Assembly: GCF_014217545.1 (NCBI RefSeq)
Contig: NZ_CP043178.1
Coordinates: forward strand, 1,798,001 to 1,862,000
Length of the DNA: 64,000 bases
DNA from: Pseudarthrobacter sp. NBSH8
GTDB lineage: Bacteria; Actinomycetota; Actinomycetes; Actinomycetales; Micrococcaceae
Direction of reading: 5' to 3'
A model generated the notes under the pieces. That model made no database searches and was not told the origin of the DNA. It was given only the letters and a program-made list of their open reading frames with translations. This document shows positions 1-9,051 of this stretch, in pieces. The stretch's first letter is position 1. Each line of letters begins with the position of its first letter. A program made the position numbers and the translations under genes.

Positions 1-627
1 AAGGGGCTGGCGCGGGTGGTTCACGGCGGCGTCAGCGCCGTCAACGCCAGCGGGCAGAACGCGGACTTCGCGGCCCGGGCCCGGGAGGATGCTGACGCCA
101 AGCAGCGGGTGGCCCGGGCCTGCGTGTCCATGATCGGCGAGCGGGACGCCATCATCTTGGACGCCGGGACCACCACGTACCAGATTGCTCTGGAGCTGCC
201 GCCGACGTTCGCGGGCACCATCATCACCCACTCCGCGCCCGCCATCCAGCGCTGCCTGCAACTGTCGGCGGCGCGGACCATCTGCCTCGGCGGTGAGCTG
301 CTCCTGGACAGCCAGGCGTTCAATGGCCCCATGACGGTGAGTGCCGCCGCCGGCCTCCGGGCCAAAACGGCGTTTATAGGGGTCAGCGGGCTCCACGACG
401 AGGCGTTCTACATTGAGCGGGACGTGGAGCGCGCCACCAAGAACGCCCTTATGGACGCAGCCGAACAGGTGGTGGTGGTGGCAACGCACCAGAAAATGCT
501 GCGGTACGCGCTGGCGCGGCTCGCCGCATTCGACGCCGTGGACGTGCTGGTGACGGACGCGCCGCCGCCCCGGGAGATCGAGGACGCACTGCGTGCCGCC
601 AACGTCAAGGTCGTGGTGGCCGCGTGA
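1..627 (+). CDS. DeoR-family transcriptional regulator, C-terminal part (5' end outside window)
   Basis: This is the sugar-phosphate sensor domain of a DeoR-type repressor. The frame is open from the first base of the window and reads GLARVVHGGV, which matches the segment joining the N-terminal helix-turn-helix to the DeoRC domain, so the DNA-binding part lies upstream. Seen features are DAGTTTYQIALELP (the phosphate-binding DxGTT loop), ITHSAPAIQRC, CLGGELLLDSQAFNGP and AFIGVSGLHDE, all typical of DeoRC. Its stop overlaps the GTG start of the next gene by 4 bp, so a 2-hydroxyacid dehydrogenase is probably co-transcribed. The inducer cannot be read from the sequence. Confidence 0.88.
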   Translation, partial: KGLARVVHGGVSAVNASGQNADFAARAREDADAKQRVARACVSMIGERDAIILDAGTTTYQIALELPPTFAGTIITHSAPAIQRCLQLSAARTICLGGELLLDSQAFNGPMTVSAAAGLRAKTAFIGVSGLHDEAFYIERDVERATKNALMDAAEQVVVVATHQKMLRYALARLAAFDAVDVLVTDAPPPREIEDALRAANVKVVVAA

Positions 628-1544
628 GCGCGCCGCTCCGGGTGGCCCTACCCGACCGGAAGATGCTGGACGCGCTCGAGCCGATTGCCGGCGTCGAGTT
701 TGTCCTGTGGGACCTCAGCGGCCCGCCGCCGTCGGGCCGTTTCGACCTGCTGGTGCCTCCCTACATGGGCAAGCCTGCGGCGCTGGCCGCGCTGGACTGC
801 GTTGAGGTGGGGCTGGTGCAGAGCCAGTCGATCGGGTACGACGGCGTAGCTGCAGTTCTGCCCGGCGGCTGCCTTTTCGCCAACGCGGCCGGGGTCCATG
901 AGACGTCGACGGCGGAACTCGCGTTGGGCATGATGATCGCCAGCCAGCGCGGGATGCCAGACTTTGCCCGGAACCAGGTGTCCGGGACGTGGGACAACAG
1001 CCATCGGCCCAGCCTCGCGGACCGGCGCGTGCTGCTGGTGGGCTACGGGGGAGTGGGGAAGGCCATCGAGGCCAGGCTCCTGCCGTTCGAAACCCACGTG
1101 ACGCGGATGGCCAGCCGGGAACGCGACGACCAGCGGGGCCGGATCCACGGGATCGACGCACTCTACGAACAGTTGCCGCTGCACGACATCGTGGTGATCA
1201 GCGTCCCCCTGAGTGAGCGCACACACCAGCTGGTGGACCGGAAGTTCCTGGCCGCGATGCCGGACGGAGCGCTGCTGGTGAATGTGGCCCGAGGCCCCGT
1301 GGCGAACACGGATGCCCTGCGGGCCGAGACGTCGTCCGGGCGGCTGCGGGCCGCACTGGACGTCACCGACCCCGAGCCGTTGCCGGCCAGCCACCCGCTG
1401 TGGACTACTCCCGGCGTGCTCATCACCCCGCACGTGGGCGGGGCAAGCTCGGCGATGTTCCCGCGGATGGTCCGGCTGGTCAGGCAGCAGATCTCGCTGC
1501 TGCTGGCGGGCGGGGAACCGGTGAACGTGGTGCTGGGCCGCTAG
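624..1544 (+). CDS. D-isomer-specific 2-hydroxyacid dehydrogenase
   Basis: A 306-aa NAD(P)-dependent oxidoreductase interconverting a 2-hydroxyacid and a 2-oxoacid; the substrate is unassigned. The Rossmann glycine motif GYGGVG lies at about residues 140-145. The catalytic triad is visible as Arg223 (NVARGPV), Glu251 (DPEPLP) and His270 (ITPHVGG). Length and order are normal for the family. The GTG start overlaps the DeoR stop (GTGA), and no other start nearby has a better ribosome site. The stop interlocks with that of the convergent phosphohexomutase (shared CTAG). Glyoxylate/hydroxypyruvate reductase or phosphoglycerate-dehydrogenase-like activity are both possible. Confidence 0.9.
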   Translation: MSAPLRVALPDRKMLDALEPIAGVEFVLWDLSGPPPSGRFDLLVPPYMGKPAALAALDCVEVGLVQSQSIGYDGVAAVLPGGCLFANAAGVHETSTAELALGMMIASQRGMPDFARNQVSGTWDNSHRPSLADRRVLLVGYGGVGKAIEARLLPFETHVTRMASRERDDQRGRIHGIDALYEQLPLHDIVVISVPLSERTHQLVDRKFLAAMPDGALLVNVARGPVANTDALRAETSSGRLRAALDVTDPEPLPASHPLWTTPGVLITPHVGGASSAMFPRMVRLVRQQISLLLAGGEPVNVVLGR

Positions 1545-2929
1545 GCCCGGATCTGCTGCAGGACGGCGTCGCGCACCTGGGCCATGGTGGCGGCGTCGGT
1601 GGCTTCGACGTTAAGCCGCAGCAGTTCCTCCGTGTTGGAGGCCCTCAGGTTGAACCACCAGTCCCCGCCCTTGCTGCTGACGCTGAGCCCGTCGAGTTCG
1701 TCGATCACGGCACCGTTCGCGTAGCTGGCCCGCACGTCCGCCACCTTGCCGTCGACGCCGTCCACGGATGAGTTGATTTCGCCGCTGGCTGCGTACGGGT
1801 CGAACTCGCGAACCAGTTCGGACAGGGGCAGCTCCTGCTCGCCGAGGGCGGCCAGGACGTGCATTGCGGCAAGCATGCCCGTGTCCGCGTTGTAGAAGTC
1901 GCGGAAGTAGTAGTGGGCCGAGTGTTCGCCGCCGAACACGGCGCCCTCCTCGGCCATCCGGGCCTTGATAAAGGAATGCCCCACCCGGGTCCGGACCGGC
2001 CATCCGCCCGCGGCGGCAATAATTTCCGGCACTGCGCGCGACGTGATCAGGTTGTGGATGATCACCGGCTTGGCTTCCCCGGCGGCCTGGGCGCGGCGGA
2101 TCTCCCGGACGGCAATCAATGCCGTAACGGCCGACGGCGTCACTGGCCTTCCGTTCTCGTCGATCACGAAGCAGCGGTCGGCGTCGCCGTCGAAGGCCAG
2201 GCCAATGTCAGCGCCGTGGGCGATGACGGCGGCCTGCAGGTCGCGGAGGTTCTCCGGCTCGAGGGGGTTGGCAGGATGGTTGGGGAACGTCCCGTCGAGC
2301 TCGAAGTACAGCGGCACAACAGTGAGCGGCAACGCTGGGTGGAACTGGTCCCCAAGGACCGCGGGAACGGTCAGGCCCGCCATGCCGTTGCCGGCGTCCA
2401 CAACCACCTTTAGCGGCCGGACGGCATCCAAGGGCACCAGCGAGCGGAGCTTTTCGGCGTAACCGGCGAGCACGTCAAGCGTGGACACGGTGCCCTGGGC
2501 CGCGGCTGCGGGGATCCCGCAGTCGACATACTGCTGGGCCAGGTCCCGTATGGCCGTGAGCCCGGTTTCGGCGGAGACCGGCACGGCGCCGGCCTTGGCC
2601 ATCTTGATCCCGTTGTATTCCGCGGGGTTATGGCTGGCGGTGAAAATGGCTCCGGCCATGTCCAGGGCGCCGCACACGTAGTAAAGCTCATCTGTGGAGA
2701 TAAGGCCCAGGGACTTCACGTCCGCACCGCGCCGGGCAGCGCCCGCCGCAAAGGCGCCGCTGAAGCCGGGTGAAGAGGGCCGCATGTCCCCCCCGCAGGC
2801 GATGGTTTGGCCGGACAGGCCCAGCACGTCCACAAACGCGGCGCCCACGGCTTCGGCGCTTTCCGCGCTGATGGAAACGCCGACGAGGCCCCTCACGTCA
2901 TAGGCCTTGAAGGAGGGTGTCAGGTCCAT
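1541..2929 (-). CDS. phosphomannomutase/phosphoglucomutase
   Basis: A 462-aa cytosolic alpha-D-phosphohexomutase that interconverts hexose 1- and 6-phosphates, feeding GDP-mannose or glycogen metabolism. All four active-site elements are visible: phosphoserine loop TASHNPAEYNG (Ser99), metal loop DGDADR (about 247-252), sugar-binding loop GEHSAHYYF and phosphate-binding RASNTEELLRLNVE near the C-terminus. Length is standard for ManB-type enzymes. It is transcribed alone, convergent with the 2-hydroxyacid dehydrogenase. PMM versus PGM specificity cannot be separated by eye. Confidence 0.93.
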   Translation of the reverse strand: MDLTPSFKAYDVRGLVGVSISAESAEAVGAAFVDVLGLSGQTIACGGDMRPSSPGFSGAFAAGAARRGADVKSLGLISTDELYYVCGALDMAGAIFTASHNPAEYNGIKMAKAGAVPVSAETGLTAIRDLAQQYVDCGIPAAAAQGTVSTLDVLAGYAEKLRSLVPLDAVRPLKVVVDAGNGMAGLTVPAVLGDQFHPALPLTVVPLYFELDGTFPNHPANPLEPENLRDLQAAVIAHGADIGLAFDGDADRCFVIDENGRPVTPSAVTALIAVREIRRAQAAGEAKPVIIHNLITSRAVPEIIAAAGGWPVRTRVGHSFIKARMAEEGAVFGGEHSAHYYFRDFYNADTGMLAAMHVLAALGEQELPLSELVREFDPYAASGEINSSVDGVDGKVADVRASYANGAVIDELDGLSVSSKGGDWWFNLRASNTEELLRLNVEATDAATMAQVRDAVLQQIRA

Positions 2930-3342
2930 GTTGCTCCTGGGAAGTCGTGGCCATGCGCATTAGTAGCTATGCGAACATGGAATGTTGGAATTTCAACACA
3001 ACTCTAGCAGGTGAAGGTGACATTGCACGGAAACGGCTCAGCAACAATTTTCCCGTTTGGCTGGGCTGTCCAGCCGCCGGACTGGCCCGGATCCCGCATG
3101 TTTCCGCACGTGCCCAGTATCCACCGGGGTTGAAATGCAGCCCGAGTCCCACGTCGGGCACGTGTTTTCCCTGCTCAGGGTCCTTTGAACCGCTCACTTG
3201 AGGTCGTAAATTCTGGGTCCCCGGGGCCTAGTCTTGTTGGACGAGGGTTTCCTTATTGTACCGGCCGCTGCCGGTTAGAGGAGACTGAGGCACGCAACTG
3301 AGCCGCCGTGCAAGGTCCGCAAGACAGCAGGGGAGAACCGCC
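2930..3342. other. intergenic region between divergent genes
   Basis: About 410 bp separating the phosphohexomutase start (minus) from the alpha/beta hydrolase start (plus). It must hold both promoters. No coding sequence with recognisable homology, RNA gene or strong hairpin was seen. Confidence 0.5.
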
Positions 3343-4107
3343 ATGATCCAGACCGTCCAGTCCGCTGACGGAACCACCATCGCCTATGAGTTGGCGGGGT
3401 CCGGGCCGGCGCTTATCCTCGTGGGCGGGGCGCTGAACAACCGGCATTCCGCTGCCAGCCTGGTCCCCTTGCTGGCGGACGCGTTCACAGTGGTCAGCTA
3501 CGATCGCCGCGGGCGTGGTGACAGCACGAACACGCCGCCCTATGCCGTCGACCGCGAAGTCGAAGACCTGCAAGCACTCGCGGCCGCAGCGGACGGCCCC
3601 GTGCATCTGTATGGACACTCCTCGGGAGGGATTCTGTCCCTGGAGGCGGCCGCTGTGGGAATCCGGGTCGGGAAGGTCGCCGTCTACGAACCGCCCTACC
3701 TGACCGGCGGCGGCGATGACTGGCAGGCTTTTGTGGACAAAGTACGTTCCCTGGCGGACAGCGGCCGCGGTAGTGAAGCGGTCGAGGCATTTTTCCGGCA
3801 CGCCGGTGCCGGCTTTGACCCCGGAATGACCAGGGCGCCCTGGTGGCCGGCGTTGGTGTCCCTGGCACACACGTTGCCCTACGACCTGACGCTCTCGGCC
3901 GACGGCGGTGTGCCGGCAGACCGGTTTGCGGGCATCGCCGCCCCCGTCCTTGCCCTGCATGGTGGCTCCAGTGATTCCTGGGCAGCGGCAGCGGCCACCG
4001 CAGTGGCCGCTGCCGTGCAGGACGGGCGGAAGAACGTCATCGACGGCCAGGCCCACGCGGTGGCGCCCGACGCCGTCGCTCCCGTCCTGCTGGAATTCTT
4101 CCGCTGA
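3343..4107 (+). CDS. alpha/beta hydrolase
   Basis: A 254-aa single-domain alpha/beta hydrolase. Ser in the elbow GHSSGG, Asp in the region LHGGSSDSW and His in DGQAHAVAP form a plausible catalytic triad, and YDRRGRGDS after the second strand is typical of the fold. There is no signal peptide, so it should be cytosolic. The ATG is preceded by a GGGAGAA ribosome site. It stands alone between divergent and convergent neighbours, so context gives no substrate. Esterase, lactonase or haloperoxidase-like roles are all open. Confidence 0.85.
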   Translation: MIQTVQSADGTTIAYELAGSGPALILVGGALNNRHSAASLVPLLADAFTVVSYDRRGRGDSTNTPPYAVDREVEDLQALAAAADGPVHLYGHSSGGILSLEAAAVGIRVGKVAVYEPPYLTGGGDDWQAFVDKVRSLADSGRGSEAVEAFFRHAGAGFDPGMTRAPWWPALVSLAHTLPYDLTLSADGGVPADRFAGIAAPVLALHGGSSDSWAAAAATAVAAAVQDGRKNVIDGQAHAVAPDAVAPVLLEFFR

Positions 4108-4155
4108 CACTCAATTACGGTCATTGCCCATCGCGGGCGGTGTTTAACCCCTCGG

Positions 4156-5097
4156 TCAGTGACGGAAGTGGATGCTCCACTGTAGCTGCCAGGCCTGGGC
4201 TGGGCCGAGCCAGCGCAGCCCTTCACCGCTGTTGAACGCATCGGGGGGAGCGGTCATCGGTTCCACCGCGACCGCGGTAACCATCCCGTTCTCCGTTGGG
4301 AAGCGCTTAGTGGTGAATGCCTGGACATACCCGAATGAGGCGTCCATGTGCAAACGTACCTGTCGCCCGTCCGGCGCCTCCAAGTAGTGGGCGGAGCCGC
4401 CGGAGCGGTCCCGGCGAACATCTGCCCAGGCATCGTCCAGGTTCACTGTCCCGATGGTCTGTCCGGCCCGTAAATCGTGCCGGGTTCCGGCGACGCTGGT
4501 CGTAGTTCCAGTGGGGTTTTGCCTGTCGTCGACTTCAATGTGGGTTTCGGCATCGATGAACAGTTTCAGTTCATCCGTGGCCACCGTTCCCAAACAGAGG
4601 AATGGGTGGGCGCCCACTGCCACGGGAGCCGGATGGGTACCGCTGTTCTTCAGAAGGTGGGTGACGGTTATGCCGTCCTCTGTCAGCTCGTAATGGACGG
4701 ATGTTTTCAGTTCGAAGGGATAACCGGGCTGTGCTGAGATGTCGGCGGCCAGGGTGATGCTGCTTTGGGTCCTACGCGCGGTGCGATAGGCCGAATGTGA
4801 GAGGAGTCCATGCATGGCGTTGTGGTTCTCCGGCTCCGTTATATCCAGCTGCAGGCTCTCGCCTCCATAGGTCCAGCAGCCGTCGGCCACCCGGTTGGGC
4901 CACGGGACGAGCACCCATCCGGCGCAAAATGGCGGCTCCGCATCGACGGGGTATTCCTGGATCAGGGCGACACCATCCACGGTGAGGCTGCGCAGGCTTG
5001 CGGCGACTTCCGTCACGACGGCGTGCTGGTGGCGGCCGCCGATGGTGGCCGTGAGGTCAAAGAATGCGCCCATGGGCGAGGTGTTCGGGACGGGCAT
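4156..5097 (-). CDS. aldose 1-epimerase (mutarotase, GalM-like)
   Basis: A 313-aa enzyme that equilibrates alpha and beta anomers of free aldoses before phosphorylation or isomerisation. Family marks are the catalytic-His regions NHNAMHGLL and VGAHPFLCLG and the general-base Glu in AVAVEPMTAPPDAF near residue 285. It begins one base after the stop of the ROK regulator (TGACATG), so the two are translationally coupled. In this locus it would act on xylose or a related aldose ahead of xylose isomerase. Confidence 0.9.
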   Translation of the reverse strand: MPVPNTSPMGAFFDLTATIGGRHQHAVVTEVAASLRSLTVDGVALIQEYPVDAEPPFCAGWVLVPWPNRVADGCWTYGGESLQLDITEPENHNAMHGLLSHSAYRTARRTQSSITLAADISAQPGYPFELKTSVHYELTEDGITVTHLLKNSGTHPAPVAVGAHPFLCLGTVATDELKLFIDAETHIEVDDRQNPTGTTTSVAGTRHDLRAGQTIGTVNLDDAWADVRRDRSGGSAHYLEAPDGRQVRLHMDASFGYVQAFTTKRFPTENGMVTAVAVEPMTAPPDAFNSGEGLRWLGPAQAWQLQWSIHFRH

Positions 5098-5098
5098 G

Positions 5099-6322
5099 TC
5101 AGCCTTCCGGGAGGGCGGGCGCGGGCAGGGTGCCCAAGCTTGCGGGATCGGCCAGGAACCGGGTGAAGGCGAGCTCGGCGGCGCCGATCATCATCAGGTC
5201 AGGACCCAGTGCTGAGCGGTGGATTTTGACCTCGTCGGCAGGACCGTCGAGGGCTTGGGATCGGATGAGTCGCTCCAAGGCGCCGGGGGAGAGCCCGTGC
5301 AGGACGCCCAGGAAGCCGTCCAGGACCAGTGCCTCCGGGTTGAACATGTTGACGGTGTTCCGCAGCGCGATGGCCAGGTACTCCAGCTGCCGGTCAACTT
5401 CCTCCGTTACCCCGGTGCCGCCGGTGTTCCGGAGCGCGCGTTCCAGCTCGGTGGCGTCGCCGCCGTCGAGCCCGGCAAGGTCGAAAAGCCGGGACTGGGA
5501 GACCTCCGTCTCCAGGCACCCGGTGGCGCCGCAGTGGCAGGTCGATCCGGACGTCCGGACGAAGGTGTGGCCCAGTTCGCCGGCGTAGCCAGAGGCGCCG
5601 CGTAGCAGCACGCCGTCGCAGATAACTCCGCCGCCGATGCCGGACGCGCCGCCGTTGACGTAGACCAGGTTTTCCCGGCCGGCGCCGGCGCCGAAGATGA
5701 GTTCGGCTTCGGCGGCGAGGGAGGCGTCGTTGGCAGCGCTGCAGTCAAAGCCGGTTGCGTCGCTGAGCATTTGGGCCACGGGTTCGTTGCGCCAGCCCAG
5801 ATGGGGGGCGTGCCGGACGACGCCGTCCGCCCGGTTGACCAGTCCCGGAACGGCAATGCCGATGCCGGTGATCCGGTAGGAGGCCTCGAGCTCGGAGCGC
5901 ATCCCCTCGATGACCGCCGCGGCGCTGTTGACGGCTTCCCGGGCGGTGGGGATCCGCTCCGTAGCGAAACGGATCCTCCGCTGGACTTTCCCGCCGAGGC
6001 TCACCAGCCCGATCGTCACAGCATCGATTTCCGGGTTGACTGCAAGGGCCGCCGTGGACCGGCTCGGGTGCACCTCGGGGCTGGGCCGGCCCACCTGGGC
6101 CTCACCGGTGGGGGCAGTCTCATAAACCAGCCCCCAAGCCACAAGCTGACCGATCAGGGTTCCCACCGTGGACCGGTTCAGCCCGGTCCGCTTGGTCAGC
6201 TGGGCCCGGCTGAGGACGCCGTGGTGGTGGATGAGGGAGGTGAGCAGCGCCAGGTTGTTTCGCCGTGACGGATCCGGCTCGGCGGACGGCGGGGCGGGGC
6301 GCGGGATTGAGGTGGGCATCAT
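5099..6322 (-). CDS. ROK-family transcriptional repressor (XylR-like)
   Basis: A 407-aa repressor/ATPase-fold regulator. A winged helix-turn-helix occupies about residues 25-75 (GVLSRAQLTKRTGLNRSTVGTLIGQL), followed by a ROK domain with the cysteine cluster CHCGATGCLE that normally binds zinc and the ELGHTFV motif before it. It lies between alditol oxidase (10-bp gap) and aldose epimerase, next to divergent xylA-xylB, so it is probably the xylose-responsive repressor of both arms. The operator candidates are the repeats at 7691-7742. Confidence 0.9.
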   Translation of the reverse strand: MMPTSIPRPAPPSAEPDPSRRNNLALLTSLIHHHGVLSRAQLTKRTGLNRSTVGTLIGQLVAWGLVYETAPTGEAQVGRPSPEVHPSRSTAALAVNPEIDAVTIGLVSLGGKVQRRIRFATERIPTAREAVNSAAAVIEGMRSELEASYRITGIGIAVPGLVNRADGVVRHAPHLGWRNEPVAQMLSDATGFDCSAANDASLAAEAELIFGAGAGRENLVYVNGGASGIGGGVICDGVLLRGASGYAGELGHTFVRTSGSTCHCGATGCLETEVSQSRLFDLAGLDGGDATELERALRNTGGTGVTEEVDRQLEYLAIALRNTVNMFNPEALVLDGFLGVLHGLSPGALERLIRSQALDGPADEVKIHRSALGPDLMMIGAAELAFTRFLADPASLGTLPAPALPEG

Positions 6323-6332
6323 CGCGAGATTA

Positions 6333-7610
6333 TCAGCTGCCGAACACAGTGCGGTCCAGGAAGCTGTTCCGGAACTTCCCGGCCGGATCCAGGCGGTCCG
6401 CTAGGGCGGTGAAGTCACCGAAACGCGGGTAGAGCGGCGCGAGGGTGCCGGCGCCGGCGTCGAACAGTTTGCCCCAGTGCGGGCGGGCCCCGAACGGTGC
6501 CAGTTCCGCTTCGATCAGCGGCAGGATGGCCTCAACGGCCGGCTGGTCCGGGCGCCAGGTGAAGTGCAGTGCGATGCCGTCGCGGCCGTAGTTGGGACTC
6601 ATCCACAGCCTGTCCGCGGCGACGGTGCGGATTTCGCCGACCAGCAGCAGCGGGGTGACCACGTCCGAGAGCCGGCGCATGGTGCGGAGCGCGTCAGCGG
6701 CGTGCTCGCGGGGGAGGAGGTATTCGCTCTGCAGCTCATCGCCGTTGCTGGGGGTGAATTCCAACCGGAAATGGGCCAGCCGGTCCGACCACGGGCCCGG
6801 CACGCCGAGCTGTTGGGTGCAGATACTGCCGGAGGCCGCGGGCAGCGGGTGCAGGGCCGCCGTGGCGGGGGTGCCGCCGAAGAACCCTGCTTGGTCCGGG
6901 ACGGGATCGCCGGTGCGGCTTTTGAGCCAGGCCTGCCCGATGGTTGATCCGCTCCAGTCGGTGAAGAGGCTCACGCTGTAGGCGGCGGATGTTACGGCGT
7001 CGAAGTTCGCCAGGACCTGGTCCCAATCGAGATTTTCAAACACCCGCTGGCTGACTTCGAAGCTGGGTTCGATGTCCAGGGTAAGGCGGGTGACGATGCC
7101 GAGGGCTCCGAGTCCCGCCACCATGCCGTCGAAGTAGGCGTCGCCCCGGCGGGCGGAAAGGAGTGTGCCGTCGGCGGTGACCAGTTCCAGTGCCCGGACG
7201 GCGGTGGCGAGGTTGCCGTTGGCATCCCCGGAGCCGTGTGTGGCCGTGGCGACGGCGCCGGCTACGGAAATGTGCGGCAGGGACGCCAGGTTGTGCAGGG
7301 CGAAGCCCTGACGCTGCAGCTCGGCGGCGAGGGTTCCGTAGCGGACGCCCGCGCCGACCGTCACGGACATGCTGACCGGGTCCACGCTGATCCCGGCGTC
7401 CGGCCGGCCCGCATCCAGGCGGTCCAAGACTGCCAGGGTGCCGGAGGTGTCCGCAATGTCATTGAACGAATGCCGGGAGCCCAGCGCCCGCACCCTATCC
7501 GCGCCGGCCACCAGTTCCTGCAGCTCCTCCACGCTGGCCGGGTGGGCGATCCGGGGCGCCCGGTACGTGTGATTCCGGGCCCAGTTGCGTTCGGTCACGA
7601 GCTGCTCCAT
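6333..7610 (-). CDS. FAD-linked alditol (xylitol) oxidase-like protein
   Basis: A 425-aa flavoprotein of the VAO/ALO superfamily. The N-terminal FAD-binding half includes ALGSRHSFNDIADT, where the His matches the residue that carries covalent FAD in alditol oxidases; the C-terminal half ends in the expected ALO-type sequence (LYPRFGDF...LDPAGKFRNSFLDR). Such enzymes oxidise xylitol or sorbitol with O2, giving the aldose and H2O2. Next to xylA, xylB and an aldose epimerase this predicts xylitol-to-xylose conversion feeding the isomerase. D-arabinono- or gulono-lactone oxidase is the alternative name for the same fold. Confidence 0.85.
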   Translation of the reverse strand: MEQLVTERNWARNHTYRAPRIAHPASVEELQELVAGADRVRALGSRHSFNDIADTSGTLAVLDRLDAGRPDAGISVDPVSMSVTVGAGVRYGTLAAELQRQGFALHNLASLPHISVAGAVATATHGSGDANGNLATAVRALELVTADGTLLSARRGDAYFDGMVAGLGALGIVTRLTLDIEPSFEVSQRVFENLDWDQVLANFDAVTSAAYSVSLFTDWSGSTIGQAWLKSRTGDPVPDQAGFFGGTPATAALHPLPAASGSICTQQLGVPGPWSDRLAHFRLEFTPSNGDELQSEYLLPREHAADALRTMRRLSDVVTPLLLVGEIRTVAADRLWMSPNYGRDGIALHFTWRPDQPAVEAILPLIEAELAPFGARPHWGKLFDAGAGTLAPLYPRFGDFTALADRLDPAGKFRNSFLDRTVFGS

Positions 7611-7690
7611 TACAGGCCATCCTTTAATTTTGAGCCTCAGGGGCCCAAATTTGGTGTTTTCTAAAACATAACCCTACCTGTAGGCGGGTT

Positions 7691-7742
7691 CAGCGGAAAG
7701 ACTTTTCTGCGGAGGGTTGGTACAGCAGAAGATTTTTCCGGA
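7691..7742. promoter_or_regulatory. tandem operator-like repeats upstream of xylA
   Basis: Two similar 20-bp blocks, CAGCGGAAAGACTTTTCTGC (7691-7710) and CAGCAGAAGATTTTTCCGGA (7723-7742), are spaced 32 bp start to start, about three helical turns. They lie just upstream of the best xylA promoter. Their place in the divergent xylA/alditol-oxidase spacer makes them candidates for ROK-regulator binding; this is inference. Confidence 0.4.
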
Positions 7743-7747
7743 AGTGG

Positions 7748-7775
7748 TTGACATCACCACGATTTCGAATATGTT
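7748..7775 (+). promoter_or_regulatory. sigma70-type promoter candidate for xylA
   Basis: TTGACA at 7748-7753 and TATGTT at 7770-7775 with a 16-bp spacer, about 80 bp before the xylA start. The -35 is perfect and the -10 fair. Confidence 0.5.
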
Positions 7776-7856
7776 TGATTGCAGAACAATTTGCGCGGGT
7801 CGCTACCAAACGGCCCGAACCGGCACCATCCACCACAACACTCTTTGGAGCTTTCA

Positions 7857-9047
7857 ATGGCGATTCAGCCCACCCGTGAAGACAAGTTCTCGTTCGGCCT
7901 CTGGACCGTGGGCTGGCAGGCCCAGGACCAGTTCGGGTCCGCCACCCGCCCGCCGCTGGACACCGTTGAGGCCGTCAACCGGCTCAGCGACCTCGGCGCC
8001 TATGGCATCACCTTCCACGACGATGACCTCTTCCCCTTCGGCTGCTCCGCGGCTGACCGCCAGCGGGAAATCGACCGCCTCACCGGTGCGCTGAAATCCA
8101 CCGGCATGGTGGTCCCCATGGTCACCACCAACCTGTTCAGCCACCCCGTGTTCAAAGACGGCGGCTTCACCAGCAACGACCGCGGCGTGCGCCGCTTCGC
8201 CCTGCGCAAGGTGCTGGACAACATCGACCTCGCCGCTGAACTGGGCGCCGAGACGTTCGTGATGTGGGGCGGCCGCGAAGGCAGCGAGTACGACGCGGCC
8301 AAGGACATCCGCGGCGCCCTGGAACGCTACCGCGAGGCTGTGAACCTGCTGGGCGACTACGTCACGGACAAGGGCTACAACATCCGGTTCGCGATTGAGC
8401 CAAAGCCGAACGAACCCCGCGGCGACATCCTCCTCCCCACCCTGGGCCACGCGCTCGCGTTCATCGAGACCCTGGAACGCCCCGAACTGGTAGGCGTCAA
8501 CCCCGAAACCGGGCACGAGCAGATGGCCGGGCTGAACTTCACCCACGGCATCGCCCAGGCTCTGTACCAGGGCAAGCTCTTCCACATCGACCTCAATGGC
8601 CAGCGCAGCATCAAGTTCGACCAGGACCTGGTGTTCGGCCACGGCGACCTGCAGAACGCGTTCTCGCTGGTGGACCTGCTCGAAAACGGCGGGCCCGACG
8701 GTGGCCCCTCCTACACGGGCCCGCGCCACTTCGACTACAAGCCGAGCCGCACCGAGGACATGGACGGCGTCTGGGACTCCGCGGCCGCCAACATTCAGAC
8801 CTACCTGCTGCTCAAGGAACGCGCCAAGGCATTCCGCGCCGACCCCGAGGTCCAGGCAGCCCTGCTGGCCTCCCGGGTGGCCCAGATCAACGAGCCCACG
8901 CTCAACGCTGGCGAAGGCTACGAGCAGCTCCGGGCCGACCGGTCCTCCTATGAGGACTTCGACTCCGGCGCGTACTTCGGCGGCAAGGGCTTCGGCTTCG
9001 TGAAGCTGCAGCAGCTCTTCATCGAGCACCTGCTCGGCGCGCGCTGA
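7857..9047 (+). CDS. xylA: xylose isomerase
   Basis: Converts D-xylose to D-xylulose (and glucose to fructose) in the cytosol. The 396-aa length and motifs match the short actinobacterial class: catalytic His in [10 protein letters not shown] (His54), the metal-binding region [15 protein letters not shown] and [17 protein letters not shown]. The ATG at 7857 with GGAG seven bases upstream is chosen because the protein then begins [19 protein letters not shown] as in the family; the frame is open further upstream without homology. The xylulokinase gene starts 4 bp after its stop. Confidence 0.97.
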   Translation: MAIQPTREDKFSFGLWTVGWQAQDQFGSATRPPLDTVEAVNRLSDLGAYGITFHDDDLFPFGCSAADRQREIDRLTGALKSTGMVVPMVTTNLFSHPVFKDGGFTSNDRGVRRFALRKVLDNIDLAAELGAETFVMWGGREGSEYDAAKDIRGALERYREAVNLLGDYVTDKGYNIRFAIEPKPNEPRGDILLPTLGHALAFIETLERPELVGVNPETGHEQMAGLNFTHGIAQALYQGKLFHIDLNGQRSIKFDQDLVFGHGDLQNAFSLVDLLENGGPDGGPSYTGPRHFDYKPSRTEDMDGVWDSAAANIQTYLLLKERAKAFRADPEVQAALLASRVAQINEPTLNAGEGYEQLRADRSSYEDFDSGAYFGGKGFGFVKLQQLFIEHLLGAR

Positions 9048-9051
9048 ACCC

